This document shows, piece after piece, positions 1 to 6,751 of a DNA stretch of 10,126 nucleotides. The DNA is taken from NCBI GenBank assembly GCA_903907615.1, contig CAIVOR010000106.1, positions 1-10,126 on the forward strand, written 5' to 3'. The position numbers and the translations under genes were made by a program. Source of the stretch: an uncultured Microbacteriaceae bacterium (lineage in GTDB: Bacteria; Actinomycetota; Actinomycetes; Actinomycetales; Microbacteriaceae). The notes under the pieces were generated by a model. The model worked only from the letters and a program-made list of their open reading frames with translations, searched no databases and had not been told where the DNA came from. The stretch's first letter is position 1; each line of letters opens with the position of its first letter.

Positions 1-2
1 CC

Positions 3-605
3 GGGCGAGCGTCGAGCAAACCGATGGTCGTTATTGAACTCAAGAACCCCTCGTACTTTTCAGCCCTGGGCTTCAAGGTTGACGAACTCCTGGGCAAGGT
101 CATCGCCGACGCCGGATGGAAGCGCAATGATCCGCGGCTCGTCGTGGAGAGCTTTGAGAAGAGTGTGTTAATCCGATTGCGCACCTCGGGCATCGGCAGC
201 CAGCACGTGTACCTGTGCGAACAGGACGGATCCGCGTACGACGAGGTGCTGCGCCTCGGGGGCGGACTCAACTACCGGGATGAGCTCTCGTCGACCGGCA
301 TGATCAATGTGGCCAAAGAGGTCACGGGTATCAGTGTCGAGGTGGCCGTTCTCCTCAATCGTGATGGAAGCGGCCCAGCCCTCGTTCAGCGCGCGCACGA
401 TCTGGGCCTCACGGTATTCGCGTGGACGCTGCGCGCCGAGAACAAGTTCTTGCCGCGCGACTACGCTCAAGGATTTGACCCCAAGAACTGGGGTCGCTGG
501 CAGGACTACTTTGGCCTGGTCCTAGACACGGGCGTCGACGGTGTTTTTGCTGATCAACCCGACCTTGCGCTGCAGCTGATTTCCGAGCGCGAGTCTCGTC
601 AATGA
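3..605 (+). CDS. Glycerophosphodiester phosphodiesterase, C-terminal part (5' end cut off by the window)
   Basis: GDPD-family enzymes hydrolyse deacylated phospholipids (glycerophosphodiesters) to glycerol-3-phosphate and an alcohol. The frame is open to the left edge and codes for about 200 residues, so the ATG at 24 is most likely an internal methionine (M8). The segment MVVIELK holds the conserved metal-binding Glu of the GDPD barrel (the 'IELK' strand). Later signatures are VFAWTLRAENKFLP (residues about 142-155) and the C-terminal TGVDGVFADQPDLA, both typical of the long GlpQ-like branch. The N-terminal HRG and E-x-D catalytic segments must lie upstream of the window, so completeness, signal peptide and cellular location cannot be judged. 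Its stop overlaps the helicase start (ATGA, 602-605), implying translational coupling. Family assignment is firm; the substrate is not known. Confidence 0.88.
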   Translation, partial: GRASSKPMVVIELKNPSYFSALGFKVDELLGKVIADAGWKRNDPRLVVESFEKSVLIRLRTSGIGSQHVYLCEQDGSAYDEVLRLGGGLNYRDELSSTGMINVAKEVTGISVEVAVLLNRDGSGPALVQRAHDLGLTVFAWTLRAENKFLPRDYAQGFDPKNWGRWQDYFGLVLDTGVDGVFADQPDLALQLISERESRQ

Positions 606-2884
606 GCGAGGTTGCGCCCGCCGGCAACCTTCTCGATGGGCTCAACCCGCAACAGCGCGAGGCCGTGACCTATCGAGGCCCCGCCCTGCTCATCGTGGCC
701 GGCGCCGGGTCGGGAAAGACCCGGGTGCTCACGCACCGCATCGCCGGGCTCATCGCCAATCGCGAAGCCTGGCCCAGTCAGATTCTGGCCATCACGTTCA
801 CCAACAAGGCCGCGGCCGAAATGCGCGAGCGGGCCGAGTCGCTGATGGGCTCGGTCGCCGAGGGCATGTGGATTTCGACGTTCCACTCGGCGTGTGTGCG
901 CATCCTGCGTCGCGAGGCCGAGAACTTTGGCTTCACCAAGAGTTTCACCATCTACGACAGCCACGATTCGCGCACGCTCATCAAGCGCATCATCAAGGCA
1001 CAGGAGGCCGACGAGTTTGGCTGCACGGTGGCGGGCGTGGCTAGCCGCATTTCGAAGATCAAGAACGAGCTCGCCGACGCCGACTCATTTGCGCGCACCG
1101 CCAACGAGAGCGATCCCAACGAGCTGGCTTTCCTCGGCGTGTTTCGCGAGTATCAGCGCTCGCTTCAGGCGGCCAACGCGTTCGACTTCGACGACCTGAT
1201 TGGCCAAACCGTCTTCTTATTTCGCGCCTTCCCGCACGTGGCGGACGTGTATCGCAAGAAGTTCCGCCACCTCCTGGTCGACGAGTATCAGGACACCAAC
1301 CACGCCCAGTACGCACTGATTCACGAGCTGACGCGCGAGACCGAAGACGGACTCCCGGGTGCGTCACTCACCGTGGTGGGTGACTCCGACCAGTCGATCT
1401 ACTCGTTCCGCGGAGCCGACATCCGTAACATTGCTGAGTTTGAGCGCGACTTTCCCGGCGCGAGTGTGATTCTGCTGGAGCAGAACTACCGCTCGACGCA
1501 GACCATTCTGAGCGCGGCCAATGCCGTGATTGCGAACAACTTCGATCGCAAAGAGAAGAGTCTCTGGACGGACGTCGGCGCCGGCGAAAAGATCCTCGGC
1601 TTCACCGGTTACTCGGCCCACGACGAGGCTCAGTTCGTTGTCGATGAAATCAATGCGCTGCACGCCCAGGGCATGGCGTACTCACAAATGTCGGTCTTCT
1701 ACCGAACAAATGCGCAGACCCGTGCGCTGGAAGAAATCTTCATTCGTTCGGCGCTGCCCTATCGACTCATCGGTGGCACCAAGTTCTACGAGCGCGCCGA
1801 AATCAAAGACGCCATGGCCTACCTGATCGCGGTGGTCAACCCCGCTGACGCCCTCGCGGTGCGGCGCATTCTCAACACACCCAAGCGCGGACTGGGTCCC
1901 GCGGCCGAGGCCCAGATTCAGAACTTTGCCGACCTCAACGGCGTCACCGTGCGGGAAGCGCTGCGCTCGGCCGACAGCCTCGGTTTCGGCCCCAAGGCGT
2001 TGCGCGCGATTTCGGACCTCAGCGCACTGCTCGATGAGGCCACGTCCCTGGCCGAGGGGGGAGCGGTCGCCGAGGTGCTTCAGGTGCTGATGCAGAAGAC
2101 GGGCTACCTCGATCAGCTGCGCACCTCGAAAGACCCGCAGGATGAGGCGCGCGCAGAAAACGTGGACGAGCTCATGGCCGTCACCAAGGAGTTCGCCAAG
2201 AACAACCCCGAGGGCACGCTGATCGACTTCCTGACCGAGGTGGCGCTGGTGGCAGCCGCCGATGAGCTCGACGACGTGTCCGGCTCCGTGAGCCTGATGA
2301 CACTGCATACGGCGAAAGGCCTCGAGTACGACGCCGTGTTCATCACGGGCGTTGAGGAGGAACTGCTGCCCCACCGCATGGCGGCTTTTGAGCCCGGCGG
2401 TCCGGCCGAGGAGCGACGCCTCTTTTACGTCGGCATTACGCGCGCGCGTCAGCGCCTGTTCATTTCGCTGGCCATGACCCGCGCGCAGTTCGGTCAGACC
2501 GCACCCGCTGCACCTTCGCGGTATCTGCAAGAGATTCCGGCCGAGCTCATCGAGTGGCGCGAACAGCCGGGCATGCTCGGCGGTTGGCGCGATGCACCGT
2601 CGCGGTCTTTGGGCCGATCCGGCGGATGGGGCGACGAGGGCGGCTGGTCATCCGTGGCTCCGGCCAAACCCAAGACCGAGTGGGCCAACCGCGTCACCAA
2701 CCAGATTCGTGACAATGGCGATCTCACCCTGCAGGTCGGCGACCGCATCACCCACGTCGACTTCGGCGAGGGCACGGTGATGGATGTGACCGGCGTCGAT
2801 ACCAAACGCGTCGCCCACGTGCGCTTCGATCAGGCGGGACCCAAGAAACTCCTGATCAAGATCGCGCCGATCGAAAAAATCTAG
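602..2884 (+). CDS. pcrA: ATP-dependent DNA helicase PcrA/UvrD (UvrD1-like, superfamily 1A)
   Basis: A 3'-5' DNA helicase/translocase of 760 residues acting in nucleotide excision repair, replication-fork maintenance and removal of stalled RNA polymerase. All SF1A motifs are visible: Q motif LNPQQREAV (about 14-22), Walker A AGAGSGKT (33-40), Ia TFTNKAAAEM (65-74), motif II LLVDEYQDTN (224-233), III VVGDSDQSIYSFRGA (258-272), IV LEQNYRS (292-298), V around TLHTAKGLEYDAVF (567-580), VI EERRLFYVGITRAR (603-616). After a Gly/Trp-rich linker (about 655-690) comes a C-terminal Tudor-like domain (about 711-757, VGDRITHVDFGEGTV), known in PcrA as the RNA polymerase contact region. Length matches full-size actinobacterial PcrA/UvrD1. 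The ATG overlaps the preceding stop by 4 bp. PcrA and UvrD names are used interchangeably in this group; the start codon is well supported. Confidence 0.97.
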   Translation: MSEVAPAGNLLDGLNPQQREAVTYRGPALLIVAGAGSGKTRVLTHRIAGLIANREAWPSQILAITFTNKAAAEMRERAESLMGSVAEGMWISTFHSACVRILRREAENFGFTKSFTIYDSHDSRTLIKRIIKAQEADEFGCTVAGVASRISKIKNELADADSFARTANESDPNELAFLGVFREYQRSLQAANAFDFDDLIGQTVFLFRAFPHVADVYRKKFRHLLVDEYQDTNHAQYALIHELTRETEDGLPGASLTVVGDSDQSIYSFRGADIRNIAEFERDFPGASVILLEQNYRSTQTILSAANAVIANNFDRKEKSLWTDVGAGEKILGFTGYSAHDEAQFVVDEINALHAQGMAYSQMSVFYRTNAQTRALEEIFIRSALPYRLIGGTKFYERAEIKDAMAYLIAVVNPADALAVRRILNTPKRGLGPAAEAQIQNFADLNGVTVREALRSADSLGFGPKALRAISDLSALLDEATSLAEGGAVAEVLQVLMQKTGYLDQLRTSKDPQDEARAENVDELMAVTKEFAKNNPEGTLIDFLTEVALVAAADELDDVSGSVSLMTLHTAKGLEYDAVFITGVEEELLPHRMAAFEPGGPAEERRLFYVGITRARQRLFISLAMTRAQFGQTAPAAPSRYLQEIPAELIEWREQPGMLGGWRDAPSRSLGRSGGWGDEGGWSSVAPAKPKTEWANRVTNQIRDNGDLTLQVGDRITHVDFGEGTVMDVTGVDTKRVAHVRFDQAGPKKLLIKIAPIEKI

Positions 2885-2910
2885 TTCGCGTCTGTGCTCT
2901 GCGGGCAGGG

Positions 2911-3624
2911 CTAGCCCACGCTCGTGCCGAGCAGCGCACCAATCACGTAGGTCACGCCCAGCGCCGCGGCGCCACCTATGGTGACGCGCAAAATTGAGCG
3001 CGGCATGGGGCTACCACCGATGTACGCGCCCACCCCACCGGTGATGGCAAGTGCAATCACCACGGCAATGACTGTGGCTGGAATGCGCCAGTCGTTGGGC
3101 GTCAGCATGACCGCGAGCACGGGGAGAACGGCACCGCACAGGAACGCAATGGCCGACGACAGCGCGGCGTGCCAGGGGTTGGAGATGTGTTCCTCGCGAA
3201 TGTTGAGTTCGGCCTCGAGGTGTGCCGTGAGGGCATCGTGTTCGGTGAGTTCGAGAGCCACCTGTTTCGCGGTGGCCGCAGATAAGCCCTTCTGCTCGTA
3301 TATGGCCACGAGTTCGGCGAACTCTTCCTCGGGCATCTCTTCGAGCTCGCGCTTTTCCTTGGCGATGAGGGCGAGCTCGCTGTCGCGCTGGCTCGACACC
3401 GATACGTATTCACCGAGGGCCATAGAGATGGCACCGGCGGCCACACCCGCAACTCCGGCGATCAGAATGGCCGCTGTGTTGGTGGGATTTACCGCCGCGA
3501 CACCCACAACGAGCGCGGCGACCGAAACGATTCCGTCGTTGGCGCCGAGCACGCCGGCACGCAGCCAGTTGAGCTTGGAAGCGAAGGCGGCGTCGTGCGG
3601 TTCGAAGTGTGTTGGTGTGCTCAT
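2911..3624 (-). CDS. VIT1/CCC1 transporter family protein (putative Fe/Mn transporter)
   Basis: A 237-residue membrane protein of the VIT/CCC1 family, whose characterised members move Fe2+ or Mn2+ out of the cytosol. It has the family layout of five hydrophobic spans: about 25-45, 52-75, 152-174, 180-203 and 212-233. The N-terminal signature LRAGVLGANDGIVSVAALVVG (21-41) and span 2 segment GAISMALGEYVSVSSQ (64-79) are diagnostic, with M68 and E72 as likely metal-pathway residues. Between spans 2 and 3 is a hydrophilic, Glu-rich segment (about 85-148), the cytoplasmic metal-binding domain. The gene is convergent with pcrA (26 bp apart) and divergent from sucC. No clear Shine-Dalgarno precedes the ATG, so the start is chosen from the family's N-terminal length. 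Metal specificity cannot be read from the sequence, and no recognisable iron box was found upstream. Confidence 0.93.
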   Translation of the reverse strand: MSTPTHFEPHDAAFASKLNWLRAGVLGANDGIVSVAALVVGVAAVNPTNTAAILIAGVAGVAAGAISMALGEYVSVSSQRDSELALIAKEKRELEEMPEEEFAELVAIYEQKGLSAATAKQVALELTEHDALTAHLEAELNIREEHISNPWHAALSSAIAFLCGAVLPVLAVMLTPNDWRIPATVIAVVIALAITGGVGAYIGGSPMPRSILRVTIGGAAALGVTYVIGALLGTSVG

Positions 3625-3730
3625 GACACCAGCAAATCAGATGCCGCGCACTATTGCCATTGTGCCAGTGGGCGGAATCCCCGACCGTGCTGTCTCAGGC
3701 AAATAAAGAGTAGAGTCAATACGGTCGTTT

Positions 3731-3748
3731 TATCTTGACGTCAAGATA
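3731..3748. promoter_or_regulatory. Perfect 18-bp palindrome upstream of sucC, candidate operator
   Basis: TATCTTGACGTCAAGATA equals its own reverse complement over all 18 bases. It lies 76 bp before the sucC start and 106 bp from the VIT gene start. A two-fold symmetric site of this size in a divergent spacer is typical of a dimeric repressor, for example of the MarR, GntR or TetR families. A TANNNT hexamer (TACATT, 3747-3752) overlaps its right edge and could be a -10 box, which would place the palindrome over the core promoter. Binding protein and promoter are inference. Confidence 0.6.
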
Positions 3749-3787
3749 CATTGTCAAGTCTCGACCACATCCCGCAGACGCATCTAT

Positions 3788-3804
3788 CGCGCTGTTGTAG
3801 CGCG
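3788..3804 (+). promoter_or_regulatory. Small hairpin in the sucC leader, next to the ribosome binding site
   Basis: CGCGCT (3788-3793) and AGCGCG (3799-3804) form a 6-bp GC-rich stem around the 5-base loop GTTGT. It ends 3 bases before the purine stretch AAAGGA (3808-3813), which is the likely Shine-Dalgarno, 11 bases ahead of the GTG start at 3825. It could influence ribosome access or mRNA stability. No T tract follows, so it is not a terminator. Confidence 0.4.
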
Positions 3805-3824
3805 CGCAAAGGAACTCAAGGTAC

Positions 3825-4988
3825 GTGGATCTTTACGAGTATCAGGCCCGTGACATGTTCGAAAGCTACGGGGTGCCTGTGCTCCCCGGCATCATTGCTG
3901 ACACCCCGGCGGAAGCACGTGCTGCTGCCGAGAAGCTGGGCGGCGTCGTTGTCGTCAAAGCTCAGGTCAAAGTCGGCGGCCGCGGTAAGGCCGGTGGTGT
4001 CAAGGTGGCCAAGAACCCCGACGAGGCAGAAGCTGCCGCCGAGGCGATCCTGGGCCTCGACATCAAGGGCCATGTCGTCAAGCGCGTCATGATTGCCGCC
4101 GGTGCGCGCATCAAGGAAGAGTACTACTTCTCCGTTCTGCTCGACCGGGCCAACCGCTCCTACCTCTCACTGTCGAGCTTCGAGGGTGGCATGGAGATTG
4201 AACAACTTGCCGAGGAACGCCCCGAAGCACTCGCGCGAATTGAGGTCAACCCCATTTCGGGAATCGACCTGGCCAAGGCCAAGGAAATTGCCGTTGCCGC
4301 AAAGTTCCCCGCCGAACTGATCGACAAGGTTGCTCCGGTGATGGTCAAGCTCTACGAGGTCTACACCGGCGAAGACGCCACGCTCGTTGAGGTCAACCCC
4401 CTCGTGCTGACCGAAGAGGGTGACATCGTGGCCCTCGATGGCAAGGTCTCACTCGACGAGAACGCCGCGTTCCGTCACCCCAACCACGAGGCTCTCGAAG
4501 ACAAGGCCGCAGCCGACCCTCTCGAGGCCAAGGCCAAGGCCATGGACCTCAATTACGTCAAGCTCGACGGTCAGGTGGGCATCATCGGCAACGGTGCCGG
4601 CCTCGTGATGAGCACCCTCGACGTAGTGGCCTACGCCGGCGAGAAGCACGGTGGCGTGAAGCCCGCCAACTTCCTCGACATCGGTGGTGGCGCCTCGGCC
4701 GAGGTCATGGCCAACGGACTCGAGGTTATCCTCGGCGACTCGCAGGTCAAGAGCGTTTTCGTCAACGTATTCGGTGGCATCACGGCGTGTGACGCGGTGG
4801 CCAACGGAATCGTGGCAGCTCTCGAGATCTTGGGATCCAGCGCCAGCAAGCCTCTGGTTGTGCGCCTCGACGGCAACAACGTCGAGGAGGGTCGTCGTAT
4901 CCTCGCCGAAGCCAACCACCCTCTGGTCACTCTGGCCGCCGGCATGGACGAGGGCGCCGACAAAGCCGCCGAACTCGCCGCCAAGTAA
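3825..4988 (+). CDS. sucC: Succinyl-CoA synthetase (ADP-forming), beta subunit
   Basis: The beta subunit of succinate-CoA ligase, which with SucD converts succinyl-CoA plus ADP and phosphate to succinate, CoA and ATP in the cytoplasmic TCA cycle. At 387 residues it is the usual length. The N-terminal ATP-grasp domain starts MDLYEYQARDMFESYGVPV and holds VVKAQVKVGGRGKAGGVK (43-60). Metal-ligand positions correspond to N191 in VEVNPL and D205 in ALDGKVS. The C-terminal CoA-ligase domain has IIGNGAGLVMSTLD (253-266), FLDIGGGASAE (283-293) and VFVNVFGGITACD (311-323). The start is GTG at 3825, preceded by AAAGGA. No earlier ATG fits, and translation beginning MDLYEYQ matches the family exactly. 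sucD follows after 30 bp, so the two form an operon. Confidence 0.97.
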   Translation: MDLYEYQARDMFESYGVPVLPGIIADTPAEARAAAEKLGGVVVVKAQVKVGGRGKAGGVKVAKNPDEAEAAAEAILGLDIKGHVVKRVMIAAGARIKEEYYFSVLLDRANRSYLSLSSFEGGMEIEQLAEERPEALARIEVNPISGIDLAKAKEIAVAAKFPAELIDKVAPVMVKLYEVYTGEDATLVEVNPLVLTEEGDIVALDGKVSLDENAAFRHPNHEALEDKAAADPLEAKAKAMDLNYVKLDGQVGIIGNGAGLVMSTLDVVAYAGEKHGGVKPANFLDIGGGASAEVMANGLEVILGDSQVKSVFVNVFGGITACDAVANGIVAALEILGSSASKPLVVRLDGNNVEEGRRILAEANHPLVTLAAGMDEGADKAAELAAK

Positions 4989-5018
4989 GCATCTACGAAC
5001 GAAGAGAAAAAGAAAACC

Positions 5019-5906
5019 ATGTCGATCTTTCTGAATAAAGACTCCAAAGTCATCGTCCAGGGCATCACCGGTGGCGAAGGAAGCAAGCACACGGCACGCA
5101 TGCTGGCTGCCGGTACGCAGGTTGTCGGTGGCGTCAACGCGCGCAAGGCGGGAACCACCGTCACGCACGGCGACGTTGAGCTTCCCGTGTTTGCCACGGT
5201 TGCCGAAGCCATGGCTGCCACCGGTGCCGATGTCTCGATTGCCTTCGTGCCGCCGGCCTTCTCCAAGGATGCCGCCATCGAAGCCATCGACGCGGGCATC
5301 GGCCTGCTCGTCGTGATCACCGAGGGTATTCCCGTTCAGGACACGGCCGAGTTCTGGGCCTACGCCTCGAGCAAGGGCAACAAGACGCGCATCATTGGAC
5401 CGAACTGCCCCGGCATCATCACGCCCGGTGAGGCACTCGTGGGCATCACGCCCGCCGACATTGCCGGCAGCGGCCCCATCGGTTTGGTCTCGAAGTCGGG
5501 AACGCTTACGTACCAGATGATGTTCGAACTGCGCGACATCGGCTTCTCCACCGCCATCGGAATCGGTGGCGACCCCATCGTGGGTACCACGCACATCGAT
5601 GCGCTGGCTGCGTTTGAGGCCGACCCCGACACCAAGGCAATCGTCATGATTGGTGAGATTGGTGGTGACGCCGAGGAGCGCGCGGCCGATTTCATCAAGG
5701 CCAACGTCACCAAGCCCGTCGTGGGCTACGTCGCAGGTTTCACCGCTCCCGAGGGAAAGACGATGGGCCACGCCGGTGCCATTGTGTCGGGCTCTGCGGG
5801 AACCGCGCAGGCCAAGAAGGAAGCCCTCGAGGCCGTCGGCGTGAAAGTGGGCAAGACACCCAGTGAGGCCGCCCGCTTGATGCGCGAGATTATGGCGTCG
5901 CTCTAA
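5019..5906 (+). CDS. sucD: Succinyl-CoA synthetase (ADP-forming), alpha subunit
   Basis: The alpha subunit of succinate-CoA ligase, carrying the CoA-binding Rossmann domain and the histidine that is phosphorylated during catalysis. At 295 residues it is full length. CoA-binding features are VIVQGITGGEGSKHT (11-25) and the P-rich stretch IAFVPPAFSKDAA (74-86). GPNCPGIITPGE (127-138) is family-diagnostic. The C-terminal domain holds GLVSKSGTLTYQ (155-166), GIGGDPIVGT (181-190) and GHAGAIVSG (250-258), in which H251 is the phospho-histidine. An A/G-rich stretch ahead of the ATG serves as a weak ribosome binding site. It is the last gene of the sucCD unit, closed by the hairpin terminator at 5937-5967. 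There is no sign of damage or unusual residues. Confidence 0.97.
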   Translation: MSIFLNKDSKVIVQGITGGEGSKHTARMLAAGTQVVGGVNARKAGTTVTHGDVELPVFATVAEAMAATGADVSIAFVPPAFSKDAAIEAIDAGIGLLVVITEGIPVQDTAEFWAYASSKGNKTRIIGPNCPGIITPGEALVGITPADIAGSGPIGLVSKSGTLTYQMMFELRDIGFSTAIGIGGDPIVGTTHIDALAAFEADPDTKAIVMIGEIGGDAEERAADFIKANVTKPVVGYVAGFTAPEGKTMGHAGAIVSGSAGTAQAKKEALEAVGVKVGKTPSEAARLMREIMASL

Positions 5907-5936
5907 AAAACACGCAACATGCACGGTGAGTGCGTT

Positions 5937-5967
5937 CGAAGCCCGACCCTGAGTGGGTCGGGCTTCG
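5937..5967 (+). terminator. Hairpin terminator after sucD, between convergent genes
   Basis: CGAAGCCCGACCC (5937-5949) pairs perfectly with GGGTCGGGCTTCG (5955-5967): a 13-bp stem with the 5-base loop TGAGT. Only a short T run (TGATTT) follows on the plus strand, and none on the minus strand. This resembles the GC-strong, tail-poor terminators common in high-GC bacteria. Its position 30 bp after the sucD stop and 21 bp beyond the end of the minus-strand regulator gene suggests it serves both. Confidence 0.85.
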
Positions 5968-5988
5968 TGATTTCCCCCGGTCTGGTGG

Positions 5989-6648
5989 TTACGCGGCGGG
6001 TCGTGACGTGTCGTTAAGGAACGCCAGAACGGCACTGACGCGCGCGTTGTTACCCTCGGGAATACCGAGTGCGGCATAGATGGCGCTGAGGTGGTTGACC
6101 ACCGAGTTGCTGGCGATGCCGAGCAGTTCGGCAATGCTCTGGTTTGACAGTCCCGTGGCCACGAGGCGCAAGATCTCGAATTGACGGGGAGTGAGACCGC
6201 CCACCGTCGTGCCCGAGCGGGCTTTAGAGCGTTGCATCAGTTCGGGGTCGATGACGGACTCGCCGCCGTGAGCCTTCTCAACGGTGTCAACGAGAACGCT
6301 CAACGACGTTGACGAGGTTTTGGAGAGATACGACCAGTACTTGCGGTCGTCTTCGGGAAGAGTCGTGAGAATCTCGAGAACGTCTTGTGCTGAGACCAGA
6401 AGAATTTTGAGGTTGGGATCGGCTCGACGAAGGGCCACACCCAAGCCGATGCCATTTCCGTCGGCCAATTCGATGTCGAGCAGAGCGACATCCACCTCTC
6501 CCGGCTGGATGAGAAGACGTGCATGGCTGGACCCTTCGGCCGTTGCCACGACGGTGATGTTTGGCACGTCACCGAGTGCGGTCGCGAGAAGGTCGCGATA
6601 CAGCTGGTGGTCCTCAACAATGGCGACACGAATGGGGGAAGTGTTCAC
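5989..6648 (-). CDS. LuxR/NarL-family DNA-binding response regulator (orphan here)
   Basis: A two-component response regulator that binds DNA when phosphorylated. Counted from the chosen GTG start (6646-6648) it has 219 residues. The receiver domain (about 5-127) begins with IRVAIVEDHQLYRD. It shows acidic E12/D13, phospho-acceptor D58 in ALLDIELADGNG, S86 and conserved K110 in SYLSK. A linker (about 128-149) leads to a LuxR-type helix-turn-helix, LTPRQFEILRLVATGLSNQSIAELLGI, at about 152-178, continuing to 210. The frame extends to an ATG at 6855, but those 69 extra residues lack receiver character and would overlap the divergent gene. The GTG sits 6 bases after a CATAAT -10-like box, which suggests a leaderless mRNA. 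No histidine kinase is encoded in the window, so the signal is unknown. The family assignment is firm. Confidence 0.92.
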   Translation of the reverse strand: MNTSPIRVAIVEDHQLYRDLLATALGDVPNITVVATAEGSSHARLLIQPGEVDVALLDIELADGNGIGLGVALRRADPNLKILLVSAQDVLEILTTLPEDDRKYWSYLSKTSSTSLSVLVDTVEKAHGGESVIDPELMQRSKARSGTTVGGLTPRQFEILRLVATGLSNQSIAELLGIASNSVVNHLSAIYAALGIPEGNNARVSAVLAFLNDTSRPAA

Positions 6649-6660
6649 CCGCTCATTATG
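6649..6660 (-). promoter_or_regulatory. Probable -10 box and leaderless start for the response regulator gene
   Basis: Read on the minus strand, CATAAT (6655-6660) is followed by GAGCGG and then the GTG start codon. The 6-base gap would put the transcription start on or next to the GTG, so the mRNA would have no leader. No convincing TTGACA-like -35 box lies 16-18 bases further upstream. It also helps decide the start codon, since no Shine-Dalgarno with normal spacing is present. Confidence 0.45.
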
Positions 6661-6680
6661 GCTGAAGTGACTAGTGCTTT

Positions 6681-6696
6681 TACCCCTACTCGGGTA
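6681..6696. promoter_or_regulatory. TACCC-N6-GGGTA dyad, candidate operator of the divergent pair
   Basis: TACCC (6681-6685) and GGGTA (6692-6696) form an inverted repeat with a 6-base spacer, centred about 40 bp upstream of the regulator's start and 63 bp upstream of the membrane protein's start. The left arm TACCCCT fits the TACYYMT heptamer described for NarL-type regulators; the right arm fits only partly. Autoregulation by the adjacent response regulator is inference. Confidence 0.45.
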
Positions 6697-6751
6697 GTCG
6701 CGATATTCCTGACACAATGGGCGAAGACTTGTTCCCACGGAAGGTATCGTC

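Noticed and set aside
24..26. ATG at 24 as the true start of the phosphodiesterase
   Set aside because: The frame is open upstream to the window edge, the domain lacks its N-terminal catalytic segments from this point, and there is no ribosome binding site. The gene is truncated by the window.
1682..2530. A 282-codon minus-strand frame opposite pcrA
   Set aside because: It is a codon-bias shadow of the helicase gene, with no recognisable motifs and low-complexity composition.
2908..2917. GGGCTAGCCC palindrome between the convergent pcrA and VIT genes as a terminator
   Set aside because: The arms are only 5 bp, there is no loop, and no T tract follows on either strand. It also includes the VIT stop codon, so chance is enough to explain it.
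3737..3742. TGACGTCA core inside the palindrome as a cAMP-response-type element
   Set aside because: That is a eukaryotic CREB/bZIP site. In this bacterial context the core is simply the centre of the longer 18-bp palindrome.
4449..6134. A 561-codon open frame on the minus strand opposite sucC-sucD
   Set aside because: It lies entirely opposite two certain genes and runs into the regulator gene in another frame. Its His/Gly/Val/Asp-rich translation has no domain logic. Long antisense frames are a usual by-product of biased third positions in high-GC DNA.
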